A stretch of DNA of 64,000 nucleotides from Marmoricola endophyticus (GTDB lineage Bacteria; Actinomycetota; Actinomycetes; Propionibacteriales; Nocardioidaceae): positions 1,850,861 to 1,914,860 of the forward strand of contig NZ_BMKQ01000001.1 of the NCBI RefSeq assembly GCF_014644415.1, in the 5' to 3' direction. Positions 27,528-35,952 of the stretch are shown one piece after another. Under the pieces are notes generated by a model, which was not told where the DNA came from, searched no databases, and was given only the letters and a program-made list of their open reading frames with translations. Positions within the stretch are counted from its first letter, which is position 1. Each line of letters opens with the position of its first letter. The position numbers and the translations under genes are program-made.

Positions 27528-30500
27528 CTAGTGGGCGATCAGGCTGGAGATGCCCTTGCCCGCCGGGCTGGACCAGCCCGACCCCATGTGCTTGGACAAC
27601 GCGCCACCTGCCGCCTTGCCGCCGATCTTGTCGTAGTCGACACCGGGGTCGCCGTCGGTGACCTGGCGGATAAACTCGCCACCCCCCGCGCCGTACGCCG
27701 CGGTCCCGGTCTTGATGCCGAACGACGACGTGTGCCCGGCGGCCGTGCCGAACCCTCGGTACAACCCGCCGGTGAACCTGTGGTTGCTGGCGACATCGTC
27801 GAAGTGGCTGACGATGTTGCCCTTCACTCCCTTGGCGATCTCGTCTCCGCGGGCGCCGATGTGGGCAGTGAACGTGCCGGCGGCAGCACCGCCGAACGCC
27901 TTGCCCGACAGTGGGTCGGCGCCGCCGGCCACCTGGTAGGAGTAGCCCTCGGCCGCGCCCAGCGCGACCTTCGTCTTCGTGCCGGCCTTCCCGATCACCG
28001 CCACCTTCTCGGCGTTCTTCATGAACATGCCGGCCTTGCCGATGAAGACCCCCTTGCTGGCGATGAAACCGGCCCCGCCGAAGGCGCCGGACACGAGGGA
28101 CTGCTTGTAGTTCACGCTCCCGGTGGTGGCCTTCTGGATCAGCACGTCCGTGCCGAAGGACGTCAGCATCGCGCCTGCCGGCCCACCGACGCCGGTGGCC
28201 ATCAGCGCCACACCGGCGACCGTGGCGACGCCGCCGACGACCCAGTCCTTGTTGCGGTACCACCACGAGCCCTTCGCGGCCTCCTTGAGGTCCGCCTCGG
28301 ACACGGGCTTGAGCCCGGTCGGGTCGAGGGCGTGCATCGGGTCGTTGCCCGCGTAGGAGTACGGGTTGCCCGACCACCCCGCTCCGGTCACCGGGTCGAG
28401 AGGGTCGACCGAGAGGAAACCACGCGTCGAGGCGTCGTACACCCGAGCGCCGAGCCACTCCAGGTCGCCGAGCCTCAGCTCGCCGGCCGCGGTCACGCCG
28501 ATCCCGTCGGGCAGCCCGAGGAGCGTGGGTACGGCCGCCCCCGCGGCGGACCAGGGATCGGTGCCGTACGTGCGCGAGGTGCGCCAGCCCGGTGCGCTCC
28601 ACTGCTCGCCGATTCCCGTCAGTCCGCCTGTGGTGACCACCGGGGTGGCCCCGATCTGGACCAGCGCGGGGGCATAGGTGTCGGCCGCGTCCCAGAACAC
28701 CGGCACGTCGTCGACCGACGAGAGCCGACCCGAGGCGTCCACGTGCAGACGGATGCGGTTCGAGGTCCCACCGGACTCGTCGAGCACGGACTCCAACGAG
28801 CCCGTCGGCGCCCACCCGAGAACCCGGACCCGTCCGTCGGCGTACTCGGTGCGCACTCGGCGCCCGGCCTCGTCGTAGGAGTGCCTGGTCATTCCCTCGG
28901 CGCCCGCGACGGACACGAGCTGGCTCGCCGCGTCGTAGGAGAACTCCCGGTCGCCCGAGGCCGAGGACTCCGCGACCACCCGGCCGGCGGCGTCGTAGCG
29001 CCACCGGATCGGCGCGTCGCCGGTCTGCGACGCGATCAGCTGCCGGGCGGCGTCGTAGTCGAACGTCGTCGCCTCGCCGCCACGGTCGACGCGTAGGATC
29101 CGGCCCTCGTCGTCGCGGTCCACGACGGTGCGCACCGCCCCGTCCACGTCAGTCACGCTGTGCCCGACGACGAAGCCGTCGGCGTACTCCCAGGACTGGA
29201 TCAGCGCGCCCGCCGTCGCCGCGACGACCCGACCCTGCGCGTCGTGCTCGAAGCTCGCGCGGCCCAGCAGGGGGTGCTCGACCGCACGCAGCCAGCCGGA
29301 GACGTCGTCCCAGCGGTAGTCGACGCTGCTGCCGTCGGCCAGGGTCATCGACGTACGGCGCCCCGCGGCGTCGTACTCCCACGCCTGGCTCACGCCGTCC
29401 CTCGTCTCCCGGACGAGCTGGCCCCGCCGGTTCCACTGCGAGCTCAGCGCGACCACGCGACCGTCGTCGCGGGTGCTGTCGGTCGTCTCGACCGACCGAC
29501 CCCTCGGGTCCCAGGTGTGCGTCGCGATCGTGCGCCCGTCGATGCGGGCCTCGACCACCCGGTCGGCGTCGTCGTAGACCCACTCCGTACGACGCCCCGA
29601 CGCGTCCTCCTGCCAGACCTGGCGACCACCCGCGTCGTAGCCGGCTCGGAACGTCCGCCCGAGCGGGTCGGTCTCGGCGATGCAGCGGTCCATCGAGTCG
29701 AACTCACGACGCGTCACGTTGCCCAGCGGGTCGGTGATCGTGGTGGCGCGGCCGAGCGCGTCGTAGTCGTAGCGGGTGACGCCGCCGTTGCCGTTGGTCG
29801 CAGCGGCCAGCTGGCCGGCCGCGTCGTAGGTGAACCGGCGAAGCCCAGTGGCGGTGTCGTGCGCCTCGACGACTCGACCGGCCGGGTCGTAGCGCACCCG
29901 AGTGCCCCCGACACCGGGGGTCCAGCTGGAGACGACCCGACCGCAGGCGTCGTACGCGGTGCGGCCGACCTCACCCGTCGGGTACGTGCACCGCACCGGC
30001 AGGCTGTCGGCGTCGTACTCGATGGTGGTGCGGTTGCCGGCCGGGTCGACCACGGCGCTGCGGCGACCGCAGACGTCGTACTCGTAGCGCGTGACCAGGC
30101 CCGTCGGGTCGGTGACGGCGACGGCTCGTCCCGCGGCGTCACGCTCGATCCGGGTCAGACCGCCCTCGCCGTCCAGGAGCTCGACCGCGCGGCCGCAGCG
30201 GTCGTAGGTCGCCAGCTCGACAGCCCCTTCGACGTCCTCGGAGATCGGCCGTCCGAGCGGGTCGAAACGCTGTGTCACCGTGCCGGAGGCATCGGTCGTG
30301 ACGACCGTGCCCGCGGCCTCGTCGGTGACGGTCGTGCTCTGCCGGCCCAGCGGGTCGGTCGTCGAGACGACGTCCGTGACGGAGTTCCAGGTCTGGCTCC
30401 AGGTGAGACCCTCGGGCGACGAGACGGACGTCAGACGAGACAGCGCGTCGTAGGCGTAGCGCCAGGTGCTGCCGTCCGGGAGCTCGACCGAGGACAGGTT

Positions 30501-32849
30501 GCCGAGGTCGTCGAGGTGCCGCGTGGTGGCCCGCCCGAGCTCGTCGACGAAGCGCCGCCCCTCGCCGTCGGCGCCGTACTCGATGCCGCTGCGCGCGCCG
30601 GTCGGGTCGACGACGGCACTCAGGCGGCCGCCGACGGTGTGCTCGTAGCGCCACACCGCGCCGTCCGGGTCGCAGCGCTCCTCCAGGCCGGCGGGTCCGT
30701 GGACGTAGGTGGTGCGGTGACCGCTCGGGGTGCTCGAGGCGACGATGCGACCGCGCTCGTCGTACTCGAGGCGTGCGGTGTCGCCCGCGGAGCTCGTCGT
30801 CGCGACGAGGTTGCCCTGCTCGTCGTGGTCGAAGGCGAGCGCGACGCCCGTCGGGTCGCTGAGGCGGACGAGGTAGCCGTTCACCCACTGCAGCCGGGTC
30901 TCCCCACCCTCGGGGTCGACCACGAGGGAGGGCTGCCGGTCGTGGTTGTCGTAGGAGAAGACCGTCTCGGCGCCGTCCTCCGTGGTGGCCCGGACCAGGC
31001 GGTCCTGGGCGTCGTACTCGAAGGACATGTCCGACCCCGAGGGCGTGACCTCACGCACCACGTGACCGCGATCGTCGAACTCGCGGACGAGAGCGGAACC
31101 ATCGCGCTCGGTGACCACCACCTCGTTGCCGTGCTCGTCGTACGCCCGCGACTGGCGGTCGCCGTCGGAGTCGACGAGGCCGATCAGGCGGCCCCGACCG
31201 TCGTGGATCCAGGTGTTGGCCCGGGTGCCGTCGACGTCGGCGACCTCCGTGACGTGGCCGGGGAGGTAGGTGTAGCGGCTGACCCGCCCGTGCGGCGAGC
31301 GCTGCGTGGTGACGCGAGCCTCGTCGTCGTAGGTGTTCTCGACCTCGACCACGCCGTCGGCGTCGACGACGGCCTCGACGAGGCCTGCGTCGTTCCAGCG
31401 GTACGTCCGCGTGCCCAGGTCGCCCGTGACGGCGACGAGGCGGTCGTCCTCGTAGGAGTAGGTCACGGTGCGGCCGTCGGAGCCCTCGGCGGCGACGACG
31501 CGCTCACCGTCCCAGACCAGGGCGATCGAGCGGCCCCGCTCGTGGTCGAGACGCACCAGTCGCCCGTCCTCGTGGGAGAGGCTCACCATCGTGCCGACGC
31601 CTCGGTCGTGCGACAGGGGCACACCGGACGTCGTGAAGCGCCAGGTGCCGCCGTCGTTGTCGGTCAGCCGCAGCTCGCCCGCCTGCTCGTCACGAGCCAA
31701 CCACAGCGACTCGCCCAACGCGCGGTCCCACCCGCCGCCGAGCCTCGGGAACTCCGAGGCGCGGCCGTCGGGATGGGTGAACGTCGCCGACTCGTCGCCG
31801 AACGTCAGCCGCACCTCCGGCCAGCTCACCCAGCCGGTGCCGAACGCTCCCGCCGCCGAGACGAACGAGTTGTACATCCGGGTCAGCGTCAGCTCGCTGG
31901 CGGCACCCGGGAACACGAGGTCGGTCTCGGGCTCGACGAAGTTGCCGGTCGCGGCGTTGACCGGGTCGTCGGAGTACCCGGTCGTCGGGGCGATGCCCAT
32001 CAGCATCGGCGACGTCGCCGGGATGTCCTTGCGCGAGGCAGGAACTCCTGCGGCGTTGAGCGACTGCTGGAGCGCCGCGTTGGAGACCGTCACCATGCCG
32101 CCCGAGCCGCCCGCCTCCTCGAAGGCGCCGGCCACGGTGTTGACCCAGGTCTTGTCCTGCTGGTTGTACTGGTTGTAGGTCCGGAAGGCGTTGTAGACGC
32201 TCGTCCCGTCGATCTTGGTCGTCTCGCCCGTGCCCCAGTCGAAGCCGTTGGTGAAGTCGTCGTTGAGACCGCTCAGGGTCCCCGGCTTCCCGTGCAGGGA
32301 CTCGATCTGGCCGCTGACCCCGGTCACGAAGTCGCGCAGCTTGTCCGGCCGCGCCGACGACGTGCCGCCGCCCCCACCACCGCCACCGCCCGGCGGAGGA
32401 GTCTCGCGGTCCTTGGCGTTGGCGGAGACGACGGCCGGCGGCGGCGGGGACTTGGGGCCGTCGTTGGGCGGTGGTTCGTCACCGCCGAAGTCGCTCCACG
32501 TGATCTCGCTCTTGTCCTTGTCGTGCCGCTTCTTCCACTCCCGCGCGGCCTTGCGACGAGCGTTCTCCTCCGGCACGATCGAGACGAGGTAACGGACCGC
32601 CTTCGCGACGTCGCCGAGCGCAGTGGCGATCTCGTGACCGTCGGTGTTGGCCTGGGTCTGGTTCTGCTGGAACAGCTCGGAGAAGCGACCCTCGAAGTCC
32701 TGCATCGCCGTGGTCGTCGCCGAGCTCCGACCCGTGCACTGGGTCCGGATCGTCGAGGCGGCGTTCTCGCACCCCGTGGCCAGCGCGTTCGCCGCGCCCA
32801 TGTCGATCTTGACGTCGGGCAGTCCCGCCCAGTCGCTGGTGTCCACCAT
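27528..32849 (-). CDS. Rhs/YD-repeat protein with WXG100-like N terminus (candidate secreted toxin)
   Basis: This 1773-residue protein starts at ATG 32849 behind GAGGAC. Residues 1-110 form a helical WXG100/LXG-like module (DFEGRFSELFQQ in the turn). A Pro/Gly linker (123-168) with PPPP and a run of nine Gly follows. A DUF6531 segment (about 291-365, DDPVNAATGNFVEPETDLVF) precedes roughly 1,050 residues of YD/RHS repeats, and then the core-associated motif YSYAGNDPMHALDPTG ends near 1513. In Rhs toxins the repeats form a shell that encloses a variable C-terminal toxin released by cleavage near such a motif. The last about 260 residues are Gly/Ala-rich, with hydrophobic VVGGVATVAGVALMATGVGG, and match no toxin I know. 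The N terminus suggests type VII export. Confidence 0.88.
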   Translation of the reverse strand: MVDTSDWAGLPDVKIDMGAANALATGCENAASTIRTQCTGRSSATTTAMQDFEGRFSELFQQNQTQANTDGHEIATALGDVAKAVRYLVSIVPEENARRKAAREWKKRHDKDKSEITWSDFGGDEPPPNDGPKSPPPPAVVSANAKDRETPPPGGGGGGGGGTSSARPDKLRDFVTGVSGQIESLHGKPGTLSGLNDDFTNGFDWGTGETTKIDGTSVYNAFRTYNQYNQQDKTWVNTVAGAFEEAGGSGGMVTVSNAALQQSLNAAGVPASRKDIPATSPMLMGIAPTTGYSDDPVNAATGNFVEPETDLVFPGAASELTLTRMYNSFVSAAGAFGTGWVSWPEVRLTFGDESATFTHPDGRASEFPRLGGGWDRALGESLWLARDEQAGELRLTDNDGGTWRFTTSGVPLSHDRGVGTMVSLSHEDGRLVRLDHERGRSIALVWDGERVVAAEGSDGRTVTYSYEDDRLVAVTGDLGTRTYRWNDAGLVEAVVDADGVVEVENTYDDEARVTTQRSPHGRVSRYTYLPGHVTEVADVDGTRANTWIHDGRGRLIGLVDSDGDRQSRAYDEHGNEVVVTERDGSALVREFDDRGHVVREVTPSGSDMSFEYDAQDRLVRATTEDGAETVFSYDNHDRQPSLVVDPEGGETRLQWVNGYLVRLSDPTGVALAFDHDEQGNLVATTSSAGDTARLEYDERGRIVASSTPSGHRTTYVHGPAGLEERCDPDGAVWRYEHTVGGRLSAVVDPTGARSGIEYGADGEGRRFVDELGRATTRHLDDLGNLSSVELPDGSTWRYAYDALSRLTSVSSPEGLTWSQTWNSVTDVVSTTDPLGRQSTTVTDEAAGTVVTTDASGTVTQRFDPLGRPISEDVEGAVELATYDRCGRAVELLDGEGGLTRIERDAAGRAVAVTDPTGLVTRYEYDVCGRRSAVVDPAGNRTTIEYDADSLPVRCTYPTGEVGRTAYDACGRVVSSWTPGVGGTRVRYDPAGRVVEAHDTATGLRRFTYDAAGQLAAATNGNGGVTRYDYDALGRATTITDPLGNVTRREFDSMDRCIAETDPLGRTFRAGYDAGGRQVWQEDASGRRTEWVYDDADRVVEARIDGRTIATHTWDPRGRSVETTDSTRDDGRVVALSSQWNRRGQLVRETRDGVSQAWEYDAAGRRTSMTLADGSSVDYRWDDVSGWLRAVEHPLLGRASFEHDAQGRVVAATAGALIQSWEYADGFVVGHSVTDVDGAVRTVVDRDDEGRILRVDRGGEATTFDYDAARQLIASQTGDAPIRWRYDAAGRVVAESSASGDREFSYDAASQLVSVAGAEGMTRHSYDEAGRRVRTEYADGRVRVLGWAPTGSLESVLDESGGTSNRIRLHVDASGRLSSVDDVPVFWDAADTYAPALVQIGATPVVTTGGLTGIGEQWSAPGWRTSRTYGTDPWSAAGAAVPTLLGLPDGIGVTAAGELRLGDLEWLGARVYDASTRGFLSVDPLDPVTGAGWSGNPYSYAGNDPMHALDPTGLKPVSEADLKEAAKGSWWYRNKDWVVGGVATVAGVALMATGVGGPAGAMLTSFGTDVLIQKATTGSVNYKQSLVSGAFGGAGFIASKGVFIGKAGMFMKNAEKVAVIGKAGTKTKVALGAAEGYSYQVAGGADPLSGKAFGGAAAGTFTAHIGARGDEIAKGVKGNIVSHFDDVASNHRFTGGLYRGFGTAAGHTSSFGIKTGTAAYGAGGGEFIRQVTDGDPGVDYDKIGGKAAGGALSKHMGSGWSSPAGKGISSLIAH

Positions 32850-32915
32850 GGAGAGTCCTCGTCTCGCTTGTCGCCGCTGTTGATGGCCTGCTCGGCCCGC
32901 ACGTCCACCCCGCTC

Positions 32916-32942
32916 CCCCGCGCCACGTACTCGGGCGCGGGG
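32916..32942 (-). terminator. Hairpin between WXG100 and Rhs genes
   Basis: CCCCGCGCC (32916-32924) pairs with GGCGCGGGG (32934-32942) around a 9-nt loop. A second short dyad (AGTCGT/ACGACT, about 32952-32968) overlaps the WXG100 stop. The pair could give partial termination, so that more WXG100 than Rhs protein is made. Confidence 0.45.
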
Positions 32943-32967
32943 AACCGGAGAAGTCGTACGGAACGAC

Positions 32968-33249
32968 TCAGGAACCGCCGCCGGCGGACATGATGTTCTG
33001 CGAGATCTGGTCCAGCTGGGTACGCAGCTCCTCCAGCTCCTGCTTCGCCTTGTCCAGCGCCGAGCGGGTCTCCGGCCACGTCGAGGACCGGAACTTCTCC
33101 GCCAGCGGCCCGTCCCACACGTTCGGGTCCGACAGCGTCTTGCCCTGCGCGTCCATCTGCGTGATCTGGTCGGTGAACCCACCGGTGATCAGCGTCCGCA
33201 GCTGCTGGATGGCCGTCTTGGCCTCCGGGGTCGACAGCACACGAGTCAT
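32968..33249 (-). CDS. WXG100 family protein upstream of the Rhs gene
   Basis: This 93-residue protein starts at ATG 33249 with GGAGGAGG about 10 bp upstream. It shows the helix-turn-helix hairpin of ESAT-6-like proteins with W45-D-G47 in the turn (NVWDGPLAEKF), followed by a long helix (SALDKAKQELEELRTQLDQIS). WXG100 proteins are substrates and co-secretion partners of type VII systems and form dimers. Its gene directly precedes the Rhs gene, whose N terminus has a similar fold, so the two may form a heterodimer for export. A 180-bp gap upstream separates it from the frameshifted 33430-33947 gene and probably holds its promoter. Confidence 0.85.
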   Translation of the reverse strand: MTRVLSTPEAKTAIQQLRTLITGGFTDQITQMDAQGKTLSDPNVWDGPLAEKFRSSTWPETRSALDKAKQELEELRTQLDQISQNIMSAGGGS

Positions 33250-33429
33250 GGGATGAAACCTCCTCCACGCCCCGCAGGGCGAATCTGGTTGAACGTCTGT
33301 GGGGGCATCCTGCCCAGTGACGAACCATTTGAAACCTGTTCGGCCGAAAAAGATCCGAACGGTTCTCGTGGGCGACCACGACCCGGGCTCGCCACGTCTC
33401 CAGCGCAGGCGCGGCAGCCCGGGCACGTC

Positions 33430-33947
33430 TCAGCCGAACATCTCCGTCGAGCGGAGCCGCTTGAGGATCTTCAGCCGCTCACGGGTCTGCGGCCACCGGT
33501 CCGCCGCGAACCGGCGCTGCAGGTCGGGCAGCACCTCGCCGAGGAGTGCGGCGTAGCCGTCGTCGAGGACCGCAGAGCGCTCCCGCTCACCGGTGTAGAG
33601 CCGACGGACCAGGTCGATCGGGAACCACTCGTCCCCGCCGTCGGCACGTCGCTGCAGATCCAGCAGCAGCTGGCTGCGGTCCTGGACGATCCGGATCCGC
33701 AGGTCGCCGCCCTCGACGACGAGGGCGCCGTCGCCGCCGTTGTGGTCGGTGACCTCGGAGCGCACCAGCTGGAACCCGCCGTCCCACAAGTAGCTCATGT
33801 GCTCGACGACGAAGGCGTCGATGCGGTTAACCACGTCACCCCGGGCACGATGCGGTCGCCGTGCGCGATCCGGTCATCGAGGACGTGCTGGTCGTACTCC
33901 CACGGATCCTTCCCACTCGGCGCGATGTCGTCCCACCGGCCGCCCAT
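33430..33947 (-). pseudogene. Unknown protein gene, frameshifted, upstream of WXG100-Rhs
   Basis: From ATG 33947 a frame reads MGGRWDDIAPSGKDPWEYDQ and on to GDRIVPG, then turns to low-complexity residues. From the neighbouring frame, reading resumes as DVVNRIDAFVVEHMSYLWDG and continues for about 130 residues to the stop at 33430. The shift occurs at CCCC 33839-33842 (GGGG on the coding strand); one extra G would restore a protein of about 172 residues. If the second part alone is translated, it would start at GTG 33834 (134 residues). No family is recognised. Its location before WXG100-Rhs makes an immunity, chaperone or export-adaptor role possible, but nothing in the sequence proves it. 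Confidence 0.65.
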
Positions 33948-34037
33948 GAGGCATAGCCTGCACCTCGCGACCGACCGTGGCGAGGTCGTCGTACCAGCCC
34001 TGTCGCGCAGCCCACGCACCCGGAGGCGAGTACGTCC

Positions 34038-34523
34038 ATGACCGAGCGCGACGAGGTCGAGGTCTGGCCGCTGTGGGGGCGGATCCTGTTCCTCACCGTC
34101 GTCGCGCTGGTCCTGGTCGCAGCGCTCGTCGCAGCGATCGGCGGCGGCTTCCGGCTGACGTGGGGCGCTGTGCGGATCTACGTCGCCGCCGCGATTCTCC
34201 CGGGTCTGCTGGTGCTCGGCGTCGTCGAGGTGCTCCGCCGCCACTCGTTGCACCTGTCCTCGCAGCTCGGCGAGGCGCTGAGCGCCCTGGCCCAGGAGAC
34301 GGCCGGCGAGGCGCAGCTGCGGGGGGTGTCCACCGGCGCCGCTCGCGCGCGCGACCAGCTCGACCGCGGCGACTACCGCGCAGCGCTCGCCACGATCACG
34401 AACCTCGAGGAGCAGGCCGAGCGCACCGGCGATCCCGCCCTCGCGTCCCGTGCGGAGTCGCTCGGCAGGGACGCCTCCCGTCTGCGCCGCTCGCTCGCCG
34501 CGATGGAGCGCCAGGGGCGCTGA
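34038..34523 (+). CDS. Membrane protein with helical-repeat tail
   Basis: This 161-residue protein starts at ATG 34038. Two membrane helices (about 13-35 and 45-65) are followed by an about 95-residue cytoplasmic tail, ARARDQLDRGDYRAALATI being typical of a tetratricopeptide-like helix pair. It is divergent from the frameshifted 33430-33947 gene (90 bp apart) and lies 58 bp before cinA. No family is recognised; it may be part of the Rhs/WXG100 island or unrelated. Confidence 0.65.
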   Translation: MTERDEVEVWPLWGRILFLTVVALVLVAALVAAIGGGFRLTWGAVRIYVAAAILPGLLVLGVVEVLRRHSLHLSSQLGEALSALAQETAGEAQLRGVSTGAARARDQLDRGDYRAALATITNLEEQAERTGDPALASRAESLGRDASRLRRSLAAMERQGR

Positions 34524-34581
34524 AGACTGCAGACGGCCCCGGGGGCCGCTGGGAACGCCTCGGAGGTCCTACCCTCGCAGG

Positions 34582-35895
34582 ATGACCCGCACCGACGCCG
34601 CGCCGTCCGGACCACCTCGTGCGGCGGTCGTCGTCACCGGGACCGAGGTGCTGACCGGTCGCGTCACCGACCGCAACGGCCCGTTCCTGGCCGAGCGCCT
34701 GCGCCAGCTCGGGGTCGACGTCGGCCGGGTGGTCGTGGTCGGTGACCGACGCGACGACCTGGCGTCGGCGCTGTCGTACCTCCTCGACGAGCACGACCTG
34801 GTGATCACCTCCGGCGGGCTCGGTCCGACTGCCGACGACCTGACCGTCGAGGTCGTCGCCGCCGTGCAGGGACGCGTCGTACGCCACGACGAGGCGCTCG
34901 AGCAGCGCATCCGGGACCGGGTCGCCGGCATCGTCCGGCGGCGCGGCTGGAGCACGCCGACCGCGGTGCTCGAGGTAGGGACCCGCAAGCAGGCGATGGT
35001 GCCCGAGGGTGCCCACGTGCTCGAGCCGGTGGGGACCGCGCCCGGTGTCGTGGTCACCCCCGCGTCCGGCGAGGGAACGCCCGTCGTGGTGCTGCCCGGG
35101 CCGCCCGGCGAGCTGCAGCCGATGTGGGCCGCCGCCGAGGCCGACGACCTGGTGCGCGCCGTCCTCGACCGCGGCCGCGAGATCCGGCAGGGCACGGTAC
35201 GCATCTGGGGGCCGCCCGAGGCCGAGCTCGCGGCGCTGCTGCGCGACCTCCAGGAGGAGACGGGTAGCCCGCTGGACGAGCAGGGTCTCGAGATCACCAC
35301 CTGCCTGCGCAAGGGGGAGCTGGAGGTGGTCACCCGGTACGCACCGGCGGCCTCGCCGGCGTACGAGCGGCTCGTCGCCGCCCTGCACGACCGGTTCGGC
35401 GACCAGGTCTTCGCCGACGACGCCCGGTCCGTCGACGACGTGGTCGCCGAGGCGCTGCTCGCCCGGGGCGAGACGGTCGCGACCGCCGAGTCGTGCACCG
35501 CGGGCATGCTGGCCGCCCGGTTCGCGGACCGGCCGGGGTCGTCCGCGTACCTCCTGGGCGGGCTGGTCACGTACGCCAACCAGGCCAAGGTCGACCTCGC
35601 CGGCGTGCCGCAGCAGCTGCTGGACAGCGTGGGCGCGGTCAGCGCAGAGGTGGCCGAGGCGATGGCCGTCGGCGCACGCGAGCGGGTGGGCTCGACGTAC
35701 GGCATCGGCGTGACCGGCGTCGCCGGACCCGACGGCGGGACGGCCGGGAAGCCGGTCGGCCTGGTCCACGTGTGCCTGGCCGGGCCGTCAGGGACCCGGC
35801 CCGTGGAGCTGCACCTGGGCGGGCCGCGCGACGAGATCCGGCTGCGGACGACCATCGCCGCCCTGCACCTGCTGCGGCGCGAGCTGGAGGACTGA
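34582..35895 (+). CDS. cinA: CinA family nicotinamide-nucleotide amidohydrolase/competence-damage protein
   Basis: This 437-residue protein starts at ATG 34582. The N-terminal MoaB/MogA-like domain (1-165) carries ITSGGLGPTADDLT; this COG1058-type domain is an ADP-ribose pyrophosphatase in some bacteria. The C-terminal PncC domain (about 280-437) holds the conserved TAESCTAGMLAARFAD, GLVTYANQAKVDL and GVTGVAGPDGGT blocks of nicotinamide mononucleotide deamidase, an NAD-salvage step. Both domains are complete, so the full two-domain protein is present. zwf follows after 57 bp, likely as a separate unit. Confidence 0.9.
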   Translation: MTRTDAAPSGPPRAAVVVTGTEVLTGRVTDRNGPFLAERLRQLGVDVGRVVVVGDRRDDLASALSYLLDEHDLVITSGGLGPTADDLTVEVVAAVQGRVVRHDEALEQRIRDRVAGIVRRRGWSTPTAVLEVGTRKQAMVPEGAHVLEPVGTAPGVVVTPASGEGTPVVVLPGPPGELQPMWAAAEADDLVRAVLDRGREIRQGTVRIWGPPEAELAALLRDLQEETGSPLDEQGLEITTCLRKGELEVVTRYAPAASPAYERLVAALHDRFGDQVFADDARSVDDVVAEALLARGETVATAESCTAGMLAARFADRPGSSAYLLGGLVTYANQAKVDLAGVPQQLLDSVGAVSAEVAEAMAVGARERVGSTYGIGVTGVAGPDGGTAGKPVGLVHVCLAGPSGTRPVELHLGGPRDEIRLRTTIAALHLLRRELED

Positions 35896-35952
35896 GCCGA
35901 CCGGTCACACTCCCGTCACCCGCCGCTCGCCGCGAGGTGGGAAACTGGTGCC

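Noticed and set aside
28310-31990. Regularly repeated sequence suggesting a CRISPR array
   Set aside because: The periodicity is from coding YD repeats with variable sequence, not identical direct repeats with spacers.
29160-32993. A 1277-codon open frame antisense to the Rhs gene
   Set aside because: YD repeats and DUF6531 on the minus strand explain the region; the plus frame is a repeat-induced shadow.
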